DNA from: Pseudomonadota bacterium
GTDB lineage: Bacteria; Pseudomonadota; Gammaproteobacteria; Pseudomonadales; Pseudohongiellaceae
Reading direction: 5' to 3'
Assembly (NCBI GenBank): GCA_022563075.1
Contig: JADFOC010000055.1
Location: forward strand, 1-9,876
Length of the DNA stretch: 9,876 nt
The notes under the pieces are model-generated. The model searched no databases. It was not told the origin of the DNA and saw nothing but the letters and a program-made list of their open reading frames with translations. A program made the position numbers and the translations under genes. Below, in pieces: positions 1 through 7,795 of the stretch; position 1 is the stretch's first letter, and the number at the start of each line of letters is the position of its first letter.

Positions 1-95
1 GAGAGGTCGCCAATTTGAGCGGCGAGTGTGAACTCGCTACAGTGGAGACGGCTGTTCTTGGGGAGTGGCACGGGTTCCCAACTCCCGCAAACACA

Positions 96-101
96 GAGGG
101 G
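96..101 (+). promoter_or_regulatory. Shine-Dalgarno site for ATG 110
   Basis: GAGGGG, 8 nt before ATG 110. It favours this start over ATG 65, which has no comparable site, and places the membrane segment nearer the N-terminus. Confidence 0.5.
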
Positions 102-109
102 CGTGCTCG

Positions 110-1180
110 ATGGCGGACAACGGTTCGGACGCACGGTCGGCGACCCGATCCGCTCGGCACGCGCCCGGGTCGTCGCCCCTGGCTACCCGCCGACCTCACA
201 GTTCCTTTCCCGTCGCGGCGAGCGCGGTTTTTCTGCTGGGTTTGATGATTTTCTCAGCCGGGGCTTGGCGGCACTGGTTCGCCTCGAGCCCGCCTCGAGG
301 GTCGCTCGACGCTCGAGCGGTCGTCGAAAGTTCACCCTCGCAATTCCCAACGGAATCGGCCCGCCCCCGCGGGCTGAAGCCCGCGGCTCAGAAGGGCCTG
401 GTCGAGCAGCGAGTACCGCAACCGGCTGACGGCGGGACCGCCGCTTCGCGGTGGCCGGTGCCACAAGACCTGTCGGTTCTGGCGCCGGAGCTGACTGAGT
501 CTATACGCGCGGGCATCGACGACGTGGACCGTGCGCCCGGTGATGCCGACGTACACGTCCGACTGGGGATGATCTATGAGGCGCACGATTACCGGGAGCT
601 TGCGCGGGACTGCTATGCTCGCGCGGCTTTGCTCGCTCCGGAGAATCCGCGCTGGCGATACCTGTGGGCGGTGACAGCCAGGAAGTTGGGCGACGCCGCC
701 GGGGCGGAGGAAGCATTGGGTGCAGTGATCGACCGGGCGCCGGACTACGCCCCGTCGCACGAGCGGCTGGGCTTGTTGCTCCTGGAACGAGGCGAATGGG
801 AAGCCGCGACGAGGCACTTCGAAACCGTGGTTGACTTGCAGCCGGCTCAACCGCAAGGCTACATCCACCTTGCCCGGGTGGAGCTGGCGAGGGACCGGTA
901 TGGTGAGGCTGTCGACCGTCTTGCCTTGGCGTTGGCGATTGCGCCCACGAGTTCCGAAGCCCACTATCTTCTTGGCCGTGCCTATCGCGGTCTCGGCAAG
1001 GATGAGGAGGCTGCGGCTGAGTTTGCACAGGGACGCGGCGCGCAGGTCACCTTTCTATGGGATCCTTGGCGGGCGGAGGTCGCCCGAGTGCGCACGACCT
1101 ATGCTGCGCGGCACGAGGAGGCCCTCCTGGTGTTGAAGGAAGGGCGACCTTCCGAGGCCGCGCGCTTGCTGGAATCGGCT
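110..1180 (+). other. High-GC segment: membrane-anchored TPR protein, 3'-truncated at the junction
   Basis: The N-terminus carries a single hydrophobic stretch (FPVAASAVFLLGLMIF) after about 32 mostly basic/polar residues and no lipobox, suggesting a membrane anchor with the rest in the periplasm. TPR-like helix pairs follow at about residues 148-178, 215-248, 249-279 and 283-308, with typical alternation such as LGMIYEAHDYRELARDCYARAALLAPENP and HYLLGRAYRGLGKDEEAAAEFAQG. A further repeat begins (HEEALLVLKEGRPSEAARLLESA) and is cut at the junction. TPRs bind partner proteins; the partner is unknown. The composition (many GCG/CGG codons) is unlike every gene downstream, and the style resembles TPR proteins of high-GC phyla. 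Family assignment beyond TPR is not possible. The first 109 bases hold only a possible end of an upstream frame (stop at 16-18) and nothing else I can name. Confidence 0.6.
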
Positions 1181-2668
1181 GCCGGGAAGGTTCGCTGCGG
1201 CGCTTGCCTGGTGGTATTCGAGGCCGCAGAAAATTTTGTAACGCAGCACGATGCCGACAATACCGACCCTGGCGAGGAATCGGTATTTGTGGGCCACAAC
1301 CCCCTGGATTATTTTGATCCATCCAGTTTTCTGACGCGCAGTGCACTTAGAGAAGATAGCAGCACTATGCCGGAATCCCCGGCTGATTTCATCAAGCTGG
1401 AGCAAACACCGCTAGAGGGCTCAGACGCAGAGCAAAACCACGATATCTTCACGGCGACAGTGGATGGACTACCAGCGCCTGCCGATCCTATCGCGCTCGA
1501 AACCCTACAACAACCCATGGCCATTGCTGCAGAATCGCCAGAGCTATCTGTGCCAGAGTTCGAAGCTCCGGAACCAACTGGAGAGATAGTTGCCGTAGCA
1601 GCGATTGAAGAGGTAGAACCACAGGAACCGGTCGCCACGAGCACTCAAACGCCTGAAGACGTGACTCTGGAACACGCATTTACACTTCCGCACTCAACCC
1701 TGCCAGAACAGGACGCGGACGCATCGGAGACCGAAGCGGCTGCAGAAACCGAGCCTAAAGAGTCAGCGGACACCGCCGAGGAGCCAGCCGATCTCGACCT
1801 GGAGGCAGATGAATTTCTAGACCTGGTTGCGGCAGGTATAGACACCGAAGCCACAGCATCATCCGAATGGGAGTTACAAGACGACGAATTCAGCCTGGAG
1901 GAAATCGACTCAAGTTATGACCCGGAGCTTGCCGCTGTTGCGAGCAGCGAACACTCGACAACGGAATCAATAATCCAGTCCACCAGCAAACCCATTGAAG
2001 AAGTCGATGAACGCGTCATCGGGGAAGATGCAGCCGCTACAGAAGCAGATTCTACCGCCGCTATTCGGGCACGCGCGCTTGAGTCGGAGCTGCACGACGA
2101 AGAAGCTTTGGAGGCATTGCCGCAAGCAAACCTCGCCGCACTTAGCAAAGTTTCAACACCGGTAGAGTTTACCGGAAGCCAGCAAAGCCGCTGGGGTCGG
2201 CAGCTTATTTATGCTGTGGTCGCCGTGTTGCTGGCTGGCGTGTTAGCGGCGCAGTTCTTGTGGCAGCGGACTGAAATCTACAGCCAGGTAGTACAACTGC
2301 GGCCGTGGTACCAATGGGGTTGTAACTACCTGGCTTGCGAGCTGCCTGCTTATTCCAATATCGGCGCTATCCGCAGTGACAACCTGGTGGTGCGTAGTCA
2401 CCCTGAGTTCAATAATGCACTGATGGTAACGATCACCTTCAGAAACACCGCCATGTTTCCACAAGCATTCCCAATCCTGATCTTAAGTTTTAACACGTCC
2501 ACGGATGACATTGTGGCATTGAGAGAATTTGCTCCATCACAGTACCTCGACCGGGCTCTGCAGAATCTCACGCTGATGCCGGTCATGTCTCCATTCCAGG
2601 TCACGCTGGAAATAATAGACCCCGGGCCCGATGCGGTGAATTACACCTTGGCTTTTCGGCGACCATAA
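110..2668 (+). CDS. Chimeric open frame: TPR protein fused in frame to DUF3426 zinc-ribbon protein
   Basis: One uninterrupted frame of 852 codons from ATG 110, but it reads as two unrelated proteins. I chose ATG 110 over the in-frame ATG 65 because a purine-rich AGAGGGG lies about 8 nt upstream. Residues 1-357: basic N-terminus, one membrane segment (about 33-53), Pro/Ala-rich linker, then TPRs. Residues about 359-852: the second half of an MJ0042-type zinc ribbon (GKVRCGACLVVF), a long acidic linker, a membrane segment (about 699-718) and a DUF3426 domain. The G+C content and codon usage drop sharply at the join. The DUF3426 part fits its neighbour dusB; the TPR part does not fit this locus, where prmA would be expected. 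I infer an artificial or very recent join, so the frame should not be treated as a functional full-length protein without confirmation. Confidence 0.5.
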   Translation: MADNGSDARSATRSARHAPGSSPLATRRPHSSFPVAASAVFLLGLMIFSAGAWRHWFASSPPRGSLDARAVVESSPSQFPTESARPRGLKPAAQKGLVEQRVPQPADGGTAASRWPVPQDLSVLAPELTESIRAGIDDVDRAPGDADVHVRLGMIYEAHDYRELARDCYARAALLAPENPRWRYLWAVTARKLGDAAGAEEALGAVIDRAPDYAPSHERLGLLLLERGEWEAATRHFETVVDLQPAQPQGYIHLARVELARDRYGEAVDRLALALAIAPTSSEAHYLLGRAYRGLGKDEEAAAEFAQGRGAQVTFLWDPWRAEVARVRTTYAARHEEALLVLKEGRPSEAARLLESAAGKVRCGACLVVFEAAENFVTQHDADNTDPGEESVFVGHNPLDYFDPSSFLTRSALREDSSTMPESPADFIKLEQTPLEGSDAEQNHDIFTATVDGLPAPADPIALETLQQPMAIAAESPELSVPEFEAPEPTGEIVAVAAIEEVEPQEPVATSTQTPEDVTLEHAFTLPHSTLPEQDADASETEAAAETEPKESADTAEEPADLDLEADEFLDLVAAGIDTEATASSEWELQDDEFSLEEIDSSYDPELAAVASSEHSTTESIIQSTSKPIEEVDERVIGEDAAATEADSTAAIRARALESELHDEEALEALPQANLAALSKVSTPVEFTGSQQSRWGRQLIYAVVAVLLAGVLAAQFLWQRTEIYSQVVQLRPWYQWGCNYLACELPAYSNIGAIRSDNLVVRSHPEFNNALMVTITFRNTAMFPQAFPILILSFNTSTDDIVALREFAPSQYLDRALQNLTLMPVMSPFQVTLEIIDPGPDAVNYTLAFRRP
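367..386. repeat. REP-like perfect palindrome inside the TPR frame
   Basis: Two perfect 9-bp arms, CCGCGGGCT (367-375) and AGCCCGCGG (378-386), are separated by only GA. The site lies in the low-complexity linker between membrane anchor and TPRs and is translated as PRGLKPA. Palindromes built on CGGGCTGAAGCCCG are familiar as dispersed extragenic repeats in several high-GC bacterial genomes. That is from general knowledge; copy number cannot be tested in this window, where I see only this copy. Confidence 0.6.
1165..1200. other. Chimeric junction between high-GC and moderate-GC sequence
   Basis: Upstream of about 1180 the sequence continues a TPR helix (RPSEAARLLES); downstream it is a zinc-ribbon half-motif (GKVRCGACLVVF). 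G+C content and codon choice change within a few tens of bases: the first AT-rich codons of the new type (AAAATTTTGTA) appear by 1230. The exact breakpoint cannot be set because Ala-Ala-Gly is plausible in both proteins, as would be expected if a short shared stretch such as GCTGCCGGGAAGG mediated the join. Confidence 0.7.
1181..2668 (+). other. DUF3426 zinc-ribbon membrane protein, 5'-truncated
   Basis: The start of this segment (RCGACLVVFEAAENFV) is the second half of the MJ0042/zinc-ribbon-5 motif. Intact family members begin with a CPxC pair, then about 20 residues, then GKVRCGxCxxVF; the first cysteine pair and the start codon are absent here. It is followed by roughly 300 acidic, Ala/Glu/Ser-rich residues that are probably disordered, a membrane helix at about 2204-2263 (LIYAVVAVLLAGVLAAQFLW), and the C-terminal DUF3426 domain with its typical RTEIYSQVVQLRPWYQWGCNYLACELPAY-like start and FRNTAMFPQAFPILILSF core. 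The family has no firmly known biochemical role. It is commonly encoded between prmA and dusB in gammaproteobacteria, which matches dusB directly downstream here. Family identity is secure; the truncation comes from the join. Confidence 0.75.
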
Positions 2669-2742
2669 TCACTAAAATAAATTACCAAGTGATTCGAATC
2701 TACTCACTTTGAAATAAAACATAATATTTTTCGCAAACAGCT

Positions 2743-2770
2743 TTCACTAAAAAAGTGTCCCGGCTATTAT
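2743..2770 (+). promoter_or_regulatory. Predicted sigma-70 promoter of dusB-fis
   Basis: TTCACT (2743-2748), a 16-nt spacer and TATTAT (2765-2770) precede dusB by about 30 nt, within an AT-rich 133-bp gap. TATTAT differs from TATAAT at one position, and TTCACT matches TTGACA at four. The bases just after the -10 (AGCTGGCCC) are G/C-rich, like the discriminator of stringently controlled promoters, including the known dusB-fis promoter of enterobacteria. Transcription start would fall near 2777. This is prediction only. Confidence 0.45.
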
Positions 2771-2801
2771 AGCTGGCCCATCGAAATTCAAACTGGTTCC
2801 A

Positions 2802-3794
2802 ATGATCGACATCGGCCCTTATCGTTTAAAAAATGCTTTGTTGTTAGCACCGATGGTCGGCGTCAGTGACACACCCTATCGAGAAATCTGTAGCCAGCAA
2901 GGCGCTGGCTTAACCATTGCCGAAATGCTCACCTGTAATGCCGAGCTTTGGCACAATGCAAGAAATCAACTGAAACAAGTCAAGCCAAAATTCGATGGCC
3001 CTCACGTGATCCAGATCGCCGGTTCCGATCCGTCGATGATGGCGGAAGCCGCTATCTTCAACCAATGGCACGGCGCCGATGTCATCGACATCAACATGGG
3101 TTGTCCCGCCAAAAAAGTTCTGAAGAAGGCGGCCGGTTCTGCGCTGCTAAAGGATGTCAATTTGGTTGGGAAAATCCTTCGCGCCGTGGTGGCTCGTGTG
3201 AGTATACCGGTCAGTTTGAAGATCCGGACCGGTTGGTGTCGCGCGAGTCTCAATGGCGTTGAGGTCGCCAGGCTGGCAGAAAACTGCGGCATTAGTCTGC
3301 TCACGGTGCATGGTCGCACCCGTGAGTGTCGATTCAAGGCGGATGCCGAATACGACACCATCGCCGCCATCAAGCAAGCGGTGCGTATTCCGGTGGTGGC
3401 CAATGGCGATATCGACTCGCCAGAAAAAGCCGCCCAGGTACTGCGTCACACCGGGGCTGACGGCTTGATGATTGGTCGTGCCGCCCTCGGCAACCCCTGG
3501 ATCTTTAGACAGATTGATCACTATCTGCAAACCGGCAGCAAACTGCCCAATCTCAGGCTCCTCGATAGACTACCGATTATTAGCTTGCATCTGCGCAAGC
3601 TGCACAAATTCTACGGTGACGTGAAAGGGGTATGGTATGCCCGCAAACATGTTGCCGGTTACACCAAGGGCCTGGCAGGGGCACGGGAGTTTTTGCAACA
3701 ATTCAATCGCCTTGAAACACCCGCGTGCCAACTCGGCCGATTGCAGGACTATTTTTACTCCTTGACCGAAGACGCTGGGGTTATTGCGGCATGA
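2802..3794 (+). CDS. dusB: tRNA-dihydrouridine synthase DusB
   Basis: FMN-dependent, NADPH-using enzyme that reduces specific uridines in the tRNA D-loop to dihydrouridine (U17 for the E. coli enzyme), in the cytoplasm. The 330-residue length is normal. The TIM-barrel N-terminus shows LLAPMVGVSDTPYRE (14-28), the FMN/phosphate-contacting QIAGSDP (71-77) and the active-site loop DINMGCPAKKV (96-106) with catalytic Cys101. It also has SLKIRTGW with Lys140, TVHGRTR with His170, ANGDI (200-204) and the phosphate-binding GLMIGRAALGNPWIF (221-235). A C-terminal helical domain carries RKH at 281-283. The protein aligns well with E. coli DusB from its first residues, supporting ATG 2802 although the ribosome site is weak. 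It overlaps fis by 4 nt, the conserved dusB-fis pair. Among Dus paralogues, context and the IKIRTGW/MGCPAKK signatures favour DusB over DusA or DusC. Confidence 0.96.
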   Translation: MIDIGPYRLKNALLLAPMVGVSDTPYREICSQQGAGLTIAEMLTCNAELWHNARNQLKQVKPKFDGPHVIQIAGSDPSMMAEAAIFNQWHGADVIDINMGCPAKKVLKKAAGSALLKDVNLVGKILRAVVARVSIPVSLKIRTGWCRASLNGVEVARLAENCGISLLTVHGRTRECRFKADAEYDTIAAIKQAVRIPVVANGDIDSPEKAAQVLRHTGADGLMIGRAALGNPWIFRQIDHYLQTGSKLPNLRLLDRLPIISLHLRKLHKFYGDVKGVWYARKHVAGYTKGLAGAREFLQQFNRLETPACQLGRLQDYFYSLTEDAGVIAA

Positions 3795-4093
3795 ATAAAC
3801 TGGAAGACACTTCAGCCATCACCAATTTTCAAATAGCCGAACCACAGGATTCACTGACACCAACCGAAGGCACGTTGAGATCAGAAGTTGAGAAAGCCCT
3901 GCGTCGCTATTTCCTGCATCTTGAAGATGAACCAGTCACGGATTTATACCAGATGGTGATCTCCGAAGTAGAGGTCCCGCTGCTGCAAGCCGTGATGCAA
4001 CATACCGGTAATAATCAAAGCAAGGCGTCTATCATGCTGGGATTGAACCGTGGTACGCTACGCACCAAGCTAAAACAATACGGTTTACGGTAA
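3791..4093 (+). CDS. fis: DNA-binding protein Fis
   Basis: Nucleoid-associated homodimer that bends DNA and modulates rRNA, recombination and supercoiling-related promoters. The protein is 100 residues (E. coli Fis has 98). The variable N-terminal arm (1-30) is followed by the dimerisation helices (RSEVEKALRRYFLHL, then DLYQMVISEVEVPLLQAVMQHT) and a C-terminal helix-turn-helix, NNQSKASIMLGLNRGTLRTKLKQYG (74-98), nearly identical to the family signature. ATG 3791 sits in an ATGA overlap with the dusB stop (3792-3794), with GGGG about 10 nt upstream, so translation is probably coupled to dusB. A longer in-frame start exists upstream inside dusB (3725), but it would add 22 non-family residues and is rejected. 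Transcription is likely from the promoter before dusB. Confidence 0.97.
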   Translation: MNKLEDTSAITNFQIAEPQDSLTPTEGTLRSEVEKALRRYFLHLEDEPVTDLYQMVISEVEVPLLQAVMQHTGNNQSKASIMLGLNRGTLRTKLKQYGLR

Positions 4094-4191
4094 GTTTCAT
4101 TAGTCAGTCGTCTAAAATCACGCAAAGTGTAGCGCTCGAAGGACTGTTTTAGCATTGACACCAACTATTTGAAGTAATCAAAGATAGCTAT

Positions 4192-5778
4192 ATGACATCG
4201 GAAAATTCTGCTGCCATTCGTCGAGCGTTGATTAGTGTTTCCGACAAAACTGGCATTATTCCCTTCGCGAAAGCGCTTCACCAACTCAACATTGAAATAC
4301 TCTCTACCGGCGGCACTTACAAATTGCTGACCTCAGAAAATATTCCTGCGGTGGAAATTTCTGCCTACACGGGTTTCCCAGAAATAATGGACGGCCGGGT
4401 AAAGACGCTGCACCCTAAAGTGCATGGTGGCATTCTGGCGCGTCGAGACATCGACCAGGCGGTGATGGAGCAGCACGATATACCACCGATCGATCTGGTG
4501 GTGGTGAATCTGTATCCCTTCGAGGCGACCGTAGCGAATCCAGATTGTGATTTAGCCACCGCCATTGAGAACATCGATATCGGCGGCCCCACCATGCTGC
4601 GTGCCGCCGCCAAGAACAATCGCTTCGTCACCGTGGTAGTGAACCCCTCCGACTATGAAGAAATTATTAAGCTGCTGCAGAACAATGCGGCGTGTCTGGA
4701 TCAGGACATGCGCTTCGATCTCGCGGTGAAGACTTTCGAGCATACCGCCGGCTATGATGGCGCGATCGCCAACTACCTCGGAACCAGGTTAGGTAAGCAC
4801 AGTGAATCTGCTTCGGCGTTTCCGCGCACCTTTAATACGCAATTTCTGAAAGCCCAGGAGATGCGCTACGGTGAGAATCCCCATCAGCAGGCCGCCTTCT
4901 ATACCGAGAAGAATCCACAGGAAGCCAGTATCAGCACGGCGACCCAATTACAGGGTAAGGCGCTGTCCTATAACAACATCGCCGATACCGACGCCGCGCT
5001 GGAATGTGTGAAGTCGTTTAAAGATCCGGCCTGCGTCATCGTGAAACATGCCAACCCCTGCGGCGTCGCAATCGCCGAATCACCGATGCAGGCCTATACA
5101 TTGGCCTTTCAAACCGATCCGACATCGGCCTTCGGCGGCATCATTGCTTTCAATCGAGAGCTCGATGCACAGACGGCTCAACGCATCGTCGATCAGCAAT
5201 TTACGGAAGTAATTATTGCACCAACCGTATCTGCACAAGCATTGGCTATCACCGCCACCAAGAAAAATATTCGAGTCCTCAGCTGTGGTCAATGGGCAGA
5301 TGCACGTGCTGCGGATCTCGATTTCAAGCGCGTGAATGGCGGTCTCCTGGTGCAGCAACGAGACCTGCATGAAATCACTGCTGATGATCTAAAAGTAGTA
5401 ACCAGCAGAGCCCCCTCAGCCGATGAAACTCGCGACCTCCTCTTCGCCTGGTCGGTAGCGCAGTACGTGAAATCCAATGCCATCGTCTATTGCAAGAATA
5501 ATCAGACTATAGGCATCGGTGCGGGTCAGATGAGCCGCATCTACAGCGCCCGAATCGCCGGCATCAAGGCAGCCGATGAGAACTTGGAAGTCAAAGGCTC
5601 GGTGATGGCTTCGGATGCATTCTTTCCCTTTCGTGATGGCATCGACGCGGCGGCGGAGGCTGGTATTACGGCGGTGATTCAACCCGGTGGCTCCATGCGG
5701 GACGATGAAGTGATTGCGGCGGCAAATGAGGCCAACCTAGCCATGGTATTCACCGGCATCAGACATTTTCGGCACTAA
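4192..5778 (+). CDS. purH: Bifunctional AICAR transformylase / IMP cyclohydrolase PurH
   Basis: Catalyses the last two steps of de novo purine synthesis: formyl transfer from 10-formyl-tetrahydrofolate to AICAR, then ring closure to IMP. The 528 residues match the usual ~529. The N-terminal MGS-like cyclohydrolase domain (about 1-150) shows SVSDKTGI (15-22), STGGT (38-42), [13 protein letters not shown] (68-80) and [17 protein letters not shown] (126-140). The transformylase domain contains [28 protein letters not shown], the catalytic [10 protein letters not shown] with Lys285 and His286, [24 protein letters not shown] and the C-terminal [18 protein letters not shown]...RHFRH. No key residue is missing. 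The ribosome site is weak, but the start aligns with the family. It lies 98 nt after fis and 54 nt before purD, so purH and purD probably form an operon; whether fis transcripts read into it is open. Confidence 0.98.
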   Translation: MTSENSAAIRRALISVSDKTGIIPFAKALHQLNIEILSTGGTYKLLTSENIPAVEISAYTGFPEIMDGRVKTLHPKVHGGILARRDIDQAVMEQHDIPPIDLVVVNLYPFEATVANPDCDLATAIENIDIGGPTMLRAAAKNNRFVTVVVNPSDYEEIIKLLQNNAACLDQDMRFDLAVKTFEHTAGYDGAIANYLGTRLGKHSESASAFPRTFNTQFLKAQEMRYGENPHQQAAFYTEKNPQEASISTATQLQGKALSYNNIADTDAALECVKSFKDPACVIVKHANPCGVAIAESPMQAYTLAFQTDPTSAFGGIIAFNRELDAQTAQRIVDQQFTEVIIAPTVSAQALAITATKKNIRVLSCGQWADARAADLDFKRVNGGLLVQQRDLHEITADDLKVVTSRAPSADETRDLLFAWSVAQYVKSNAIVYCKNNQTIGIGAGQMSRIYSARIAGIKAADENLEVKGSVMASDAFFPFRDGIDAAAEAGITAVIQPGGSMRDDEVIAAANEANLAMVFTGIRHFRH

Positions 5779-5832
5779 TTTGGTCTTTTCCTGGATCTCT
5801 AAATCCATGCAGAACAGATAAATAGAAGTAGC

Positions 5833-7122
5833 ATGATGAAAGTTTTAGTAATAGGTAGCGGTGGTCGCGAACACTCTCTGGCCTGGAAGTGTGCGCAATC
5901 CAGTTCCGTTGAAAAAGTGTTTGTAGCACCTGGTAATGCCGGCACGGCGCGAGAAGAAAAACTGGAAAATGTCGCTATCGAACCGATGGACTTTACGGCG
6001 CTGGCCGATTTTGTGGAAAAAGAAGCGATAGCGCTTACCATAGTGGGACCTGAGGCACCTTTGGTTGAGGGTATAGTCGATTATTTCAACACACGAGAAT
6101 TACCGTGTTTCGGACCGTCACGAAAGGCTGCGCAATTGGAAGGGTCTAAGACCTTCACCAAGGATTTCCTGAGTCGACATGGCATTCCAACCGCCCCCTA
6201 TCAAACCTTCACCGAAGTCGAGCCAGCCAAGGCTTATATCAAGGCGAATGGCACACCCATCGTGATCAAGGCGGACGGACTGGCCGCCGGTAAGGGTGTC
6301 ATCGTGGCGCGGTCTGAAGCGGAAGCCAATGCCACGGTCGAAGACATGCTCTGCGGAAACAAGTTCGGCGATGCCGGGCATCGGATTGTGATCGAGCTGT
6401 TCCTCGACGGTGAAGAAGCCAGCTTCATCGCCATCGTGGACGGAAAGCATGTGCTGCCGATGGCCACTTCCCAGGATCACAAGGCGCGAGATGATGGCGA
6501 TGAGGGTCCCAACACGGGCGGCATGGGTGCCTATTCCCCGGCCCCGGTAGTCACCGAGGCAGTATATCAAAAGATTATGGACCAGGTGATCATCCCAACT
6601 GTCGATGGCATGGCGGCGGATGGCAACGACTATGTCGGTTTCCTCTATGCGGGTCTGATGGTGTCTACCGATGGCGATATCAGCGTGGTCGAATTCAATT
6701 GCCGATTTGGCGATCCGGAAGCGCAGCCGGTCATGCTTCGCCTACAATCAGATTTACCGCAGCTTTGCCTGGCCGCGCTGGAGCAGTCCTTGGACCAGCA
6801 GACAACCCAGTGGGACTCCCGCTGCGCGGTGGGTGTAGTGCTGGCATCGGGCGGTTACCCCGCGTCTTACGCTACCGGAGTCAAAATCGAAGGACTGGAC
6901 CATCGCTGCGGTCAACATCAGAAAATCTTCCATGCTGGAACCGCGGAGAAAGACGGCGCCGTAGTCACCAATGGCGGCAGAGTGCTGTGTGCCACGGCGC
7001 TGGGAGAGACAGTATCTGCAGCACGAGCCGCGGCCTATGAACTGGTGGATCGGATTCAGTGGGACAATATTTATTTTCGAACAGATATTGCCTATCGCGC
7101 CATGGCCAGAGAGAATAGCTAA
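5833..7122 (+). CDS. purD: Phosphoribosylamine-glycine ligase (GAR synthetase) PurD
   Basis: ATP-grasp enzyme joining glycine to phosphoribosylamine to form GAR, the second step of purine synthesis. The 429 residues equal the family norm. The N-terminal Rossmann-like domain begins VLVIGSGGREHSLAWK (4-19) and contains VGPEAPLVEGIVD (71-83). The ATP-grasp core shows GPSRKAAQLEGSKTFTK (94-110), IKADGLAAGKGVIV (145-158), the glycine-binding DGDEGPNTGGMGAYSPAP region (221-238) and the metal-binding EFNCRFGDPEAQ (287-298). The C-terminal domain has VVLASGGYP and a final ELVDRIQWDNIYFRTDIAYRA. The start is ATG 5833 or the adjacent ATG 5836: GAAG at 5825-5828 is better spaced for 5836, which also gives the commoner MKVLVIG start, so one extra Met is uncertain. 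The purH-purD gap holds a 5-bp stem (5792-5796 / 5803-5807) with no U-tract. Confidence 0.98.
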   Translation: MMKVLVIGSGGREHSLAWKCAQSSSVEKVFVAPGNAGTAREEKLENVAIEPMDFTALADFVEKEAIALTIVGPEAPLVEGIVDYFNTRELPCFGPSRKAAQLEGSKTFTKDFLSRHGIPTAPYQTFTEVEPAKAYIKANGTPIVIKADGLAAGKGVIVARSEAEANATVEDMLCGNKFGDAGHRIVIELFLDGEEASFIAIVDGKHVLPMATSQDHKARDDGDEGPNTGGMGAYSPAPVVTEAVYQKIMDQVIIPTVDGMAADGNDYVGFLYAGLMVSTDGDISVVEFNCRFGDPEAQPVMLRLQSDLPQLCLAALEQSLDQQTTQWDSRCAVGVVLASGGYPASYATGVKIEGLDHRCGQHQKIFHAGTAEKDGAVVTNGGRVLCATALGETVSAARAAAYELVDRIQWDNIYFRTDIAYRAMARENS

Positions 7123-7146
7123 GCACTGATCAATGGGAACGACACT

Positions 7147-7794
7147 ATGCCTGAATCCTCAAAATTTTCGCTGATCGATCGTTGCCTGATTCAATTCGAT
7201 CAGGCGCTGCGGTCGTGTGTGCCGGGTTCCAGCCACGCCAGTCGAATCTCCCCCGCCGAACAGATCGACGAGTCAGAGTTCAATGAAAAAGATCGGAAGC
7301 ATAGCGCCGGACTGATGCGCATTAACCATACGGGTGAAGTGTGTGCCCAAGCACTCTATCAGGGACAGGCAGTGACGGCGCGATTAAATGATGTGCGCGA
7401 ATCGATGCAACGAGCCGCCGATGAAGAAGTCGATCATCTGGCCTGGTGTGAAGAACGACTAAAACAATTGGACAGTCAACCGAGCATACTGAATCCACTG
7501 TGGTACGCGCTGTCTTACGGAGTAGGAGCTGTCGCTGGCATCGCCGGTGACAAGTGGAGCCTGGGCTTCGTAGCAGAAACTGAGCAGCAGGTGTGTGAAC
7601 ATCTGCAGGAACATCTTGGAAAATTACCAACGCAGGATAATAAGAGCAAAGCCATTCTCGAGCAGATGCTGGTTGACGAAAAACAGCATGGCATTGCGGC
7701 GCTGGACGCTGGCGCTGCTGAATTGCCGAGCCTGGTTCGTCAGGCAATGACGGCGATGTCTGAATTGATGAAGCAAACCACGTATCGACTCTAA
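7147..7794 (+). CDS. coq7: Coq7-type 3-demethoxyubiquinol hydroxylase
   Basis: Membrane-associated di-iron hydroxylase for the C6 step of ubiquinone synthesis, replacing the flavoprotein UbiF used by E. coli. The 215 residues are typical for gammaproteobacterial Coq7. All di-iron ligands of the ferritin-like bundle are visible: Glu64 in RINHTGEVCAQALYQGQ, Glu94 and His97 in EEVDHLAW, Glu146 in AETEQQVCEHL, and Glu178 and His181 in DEKQHGIAALDAGA. The central helix LWYALSYGVGAVAGIAGDKWSLGF is hydrophobic and probably contacts the membrane. A GGGA site about 8 nt upstream supports the start. It follows purD by 24 nt and may be co-transcribed with it. In Pseudomonas, coq7 lies near the yhfA-like gene and vfr, so the neighbours to the right fit; purD on the left is less usual. 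Confidence 0.95.
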   Translation: MPESSKFSLIDRCLIQFDQALRSCVPGSSHASRISPAEQIDESEFNEKDRKHSAGLMRINHTGEVCAQALYQGQAVTARLNDVRESMQRAADEEVDHLAWCEERLKQLDSQPSILNPLWYALSYGVGAVAGIAGDKWSLGFVAETEQQVCEHLQEHLGKLPTQDNKSKAILEQMLVDEKQHGIAALDAGAAELPSLVRQAMTAMSELMKQTTYRL

Positions 7795-7795
7795 T

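Noticed and set aside
332..964. Long antisense frames opposite the TPR gene
   Set aside because: High-GC coding sequence routinely produces long open frames on the other strand; the translations are Arg/Pro/Ser-rich with no domain pattern.
3725..3790. Upstream extension of fis starting inside dusB
   Set aside because: The extra 22 residues match no Fis N-terminus, and the ATGA overlap start gives the normal 100-residue length.
4120..4135. PurR-like box before purH
   Set aside because: ACGCAAA matches one half-site, but the second half fails at several conserved positions, and PurR is not certain to exist in this lineage.
4155..4160. Perfect -35 hexamer TTGACA before purH
   Set aside because: No acceptable -10 lies 15-19 nt downstream (for example TCAAAG or AAAGAT), so I do not call a promoter; purH may still have one.
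5792..5807. Hairpin TGGAT/ATCCA between purH and purD as a terminator
   Set aside because: The stem is only 5 bp and lacks a T-tract; purH and purD are expected to be co-transcribed.
6118..6570. 150-codon antisense frame inside purD
   Set aside because: It mirrors the codon structure of the well-supported purD gene and shows no recognisable family.
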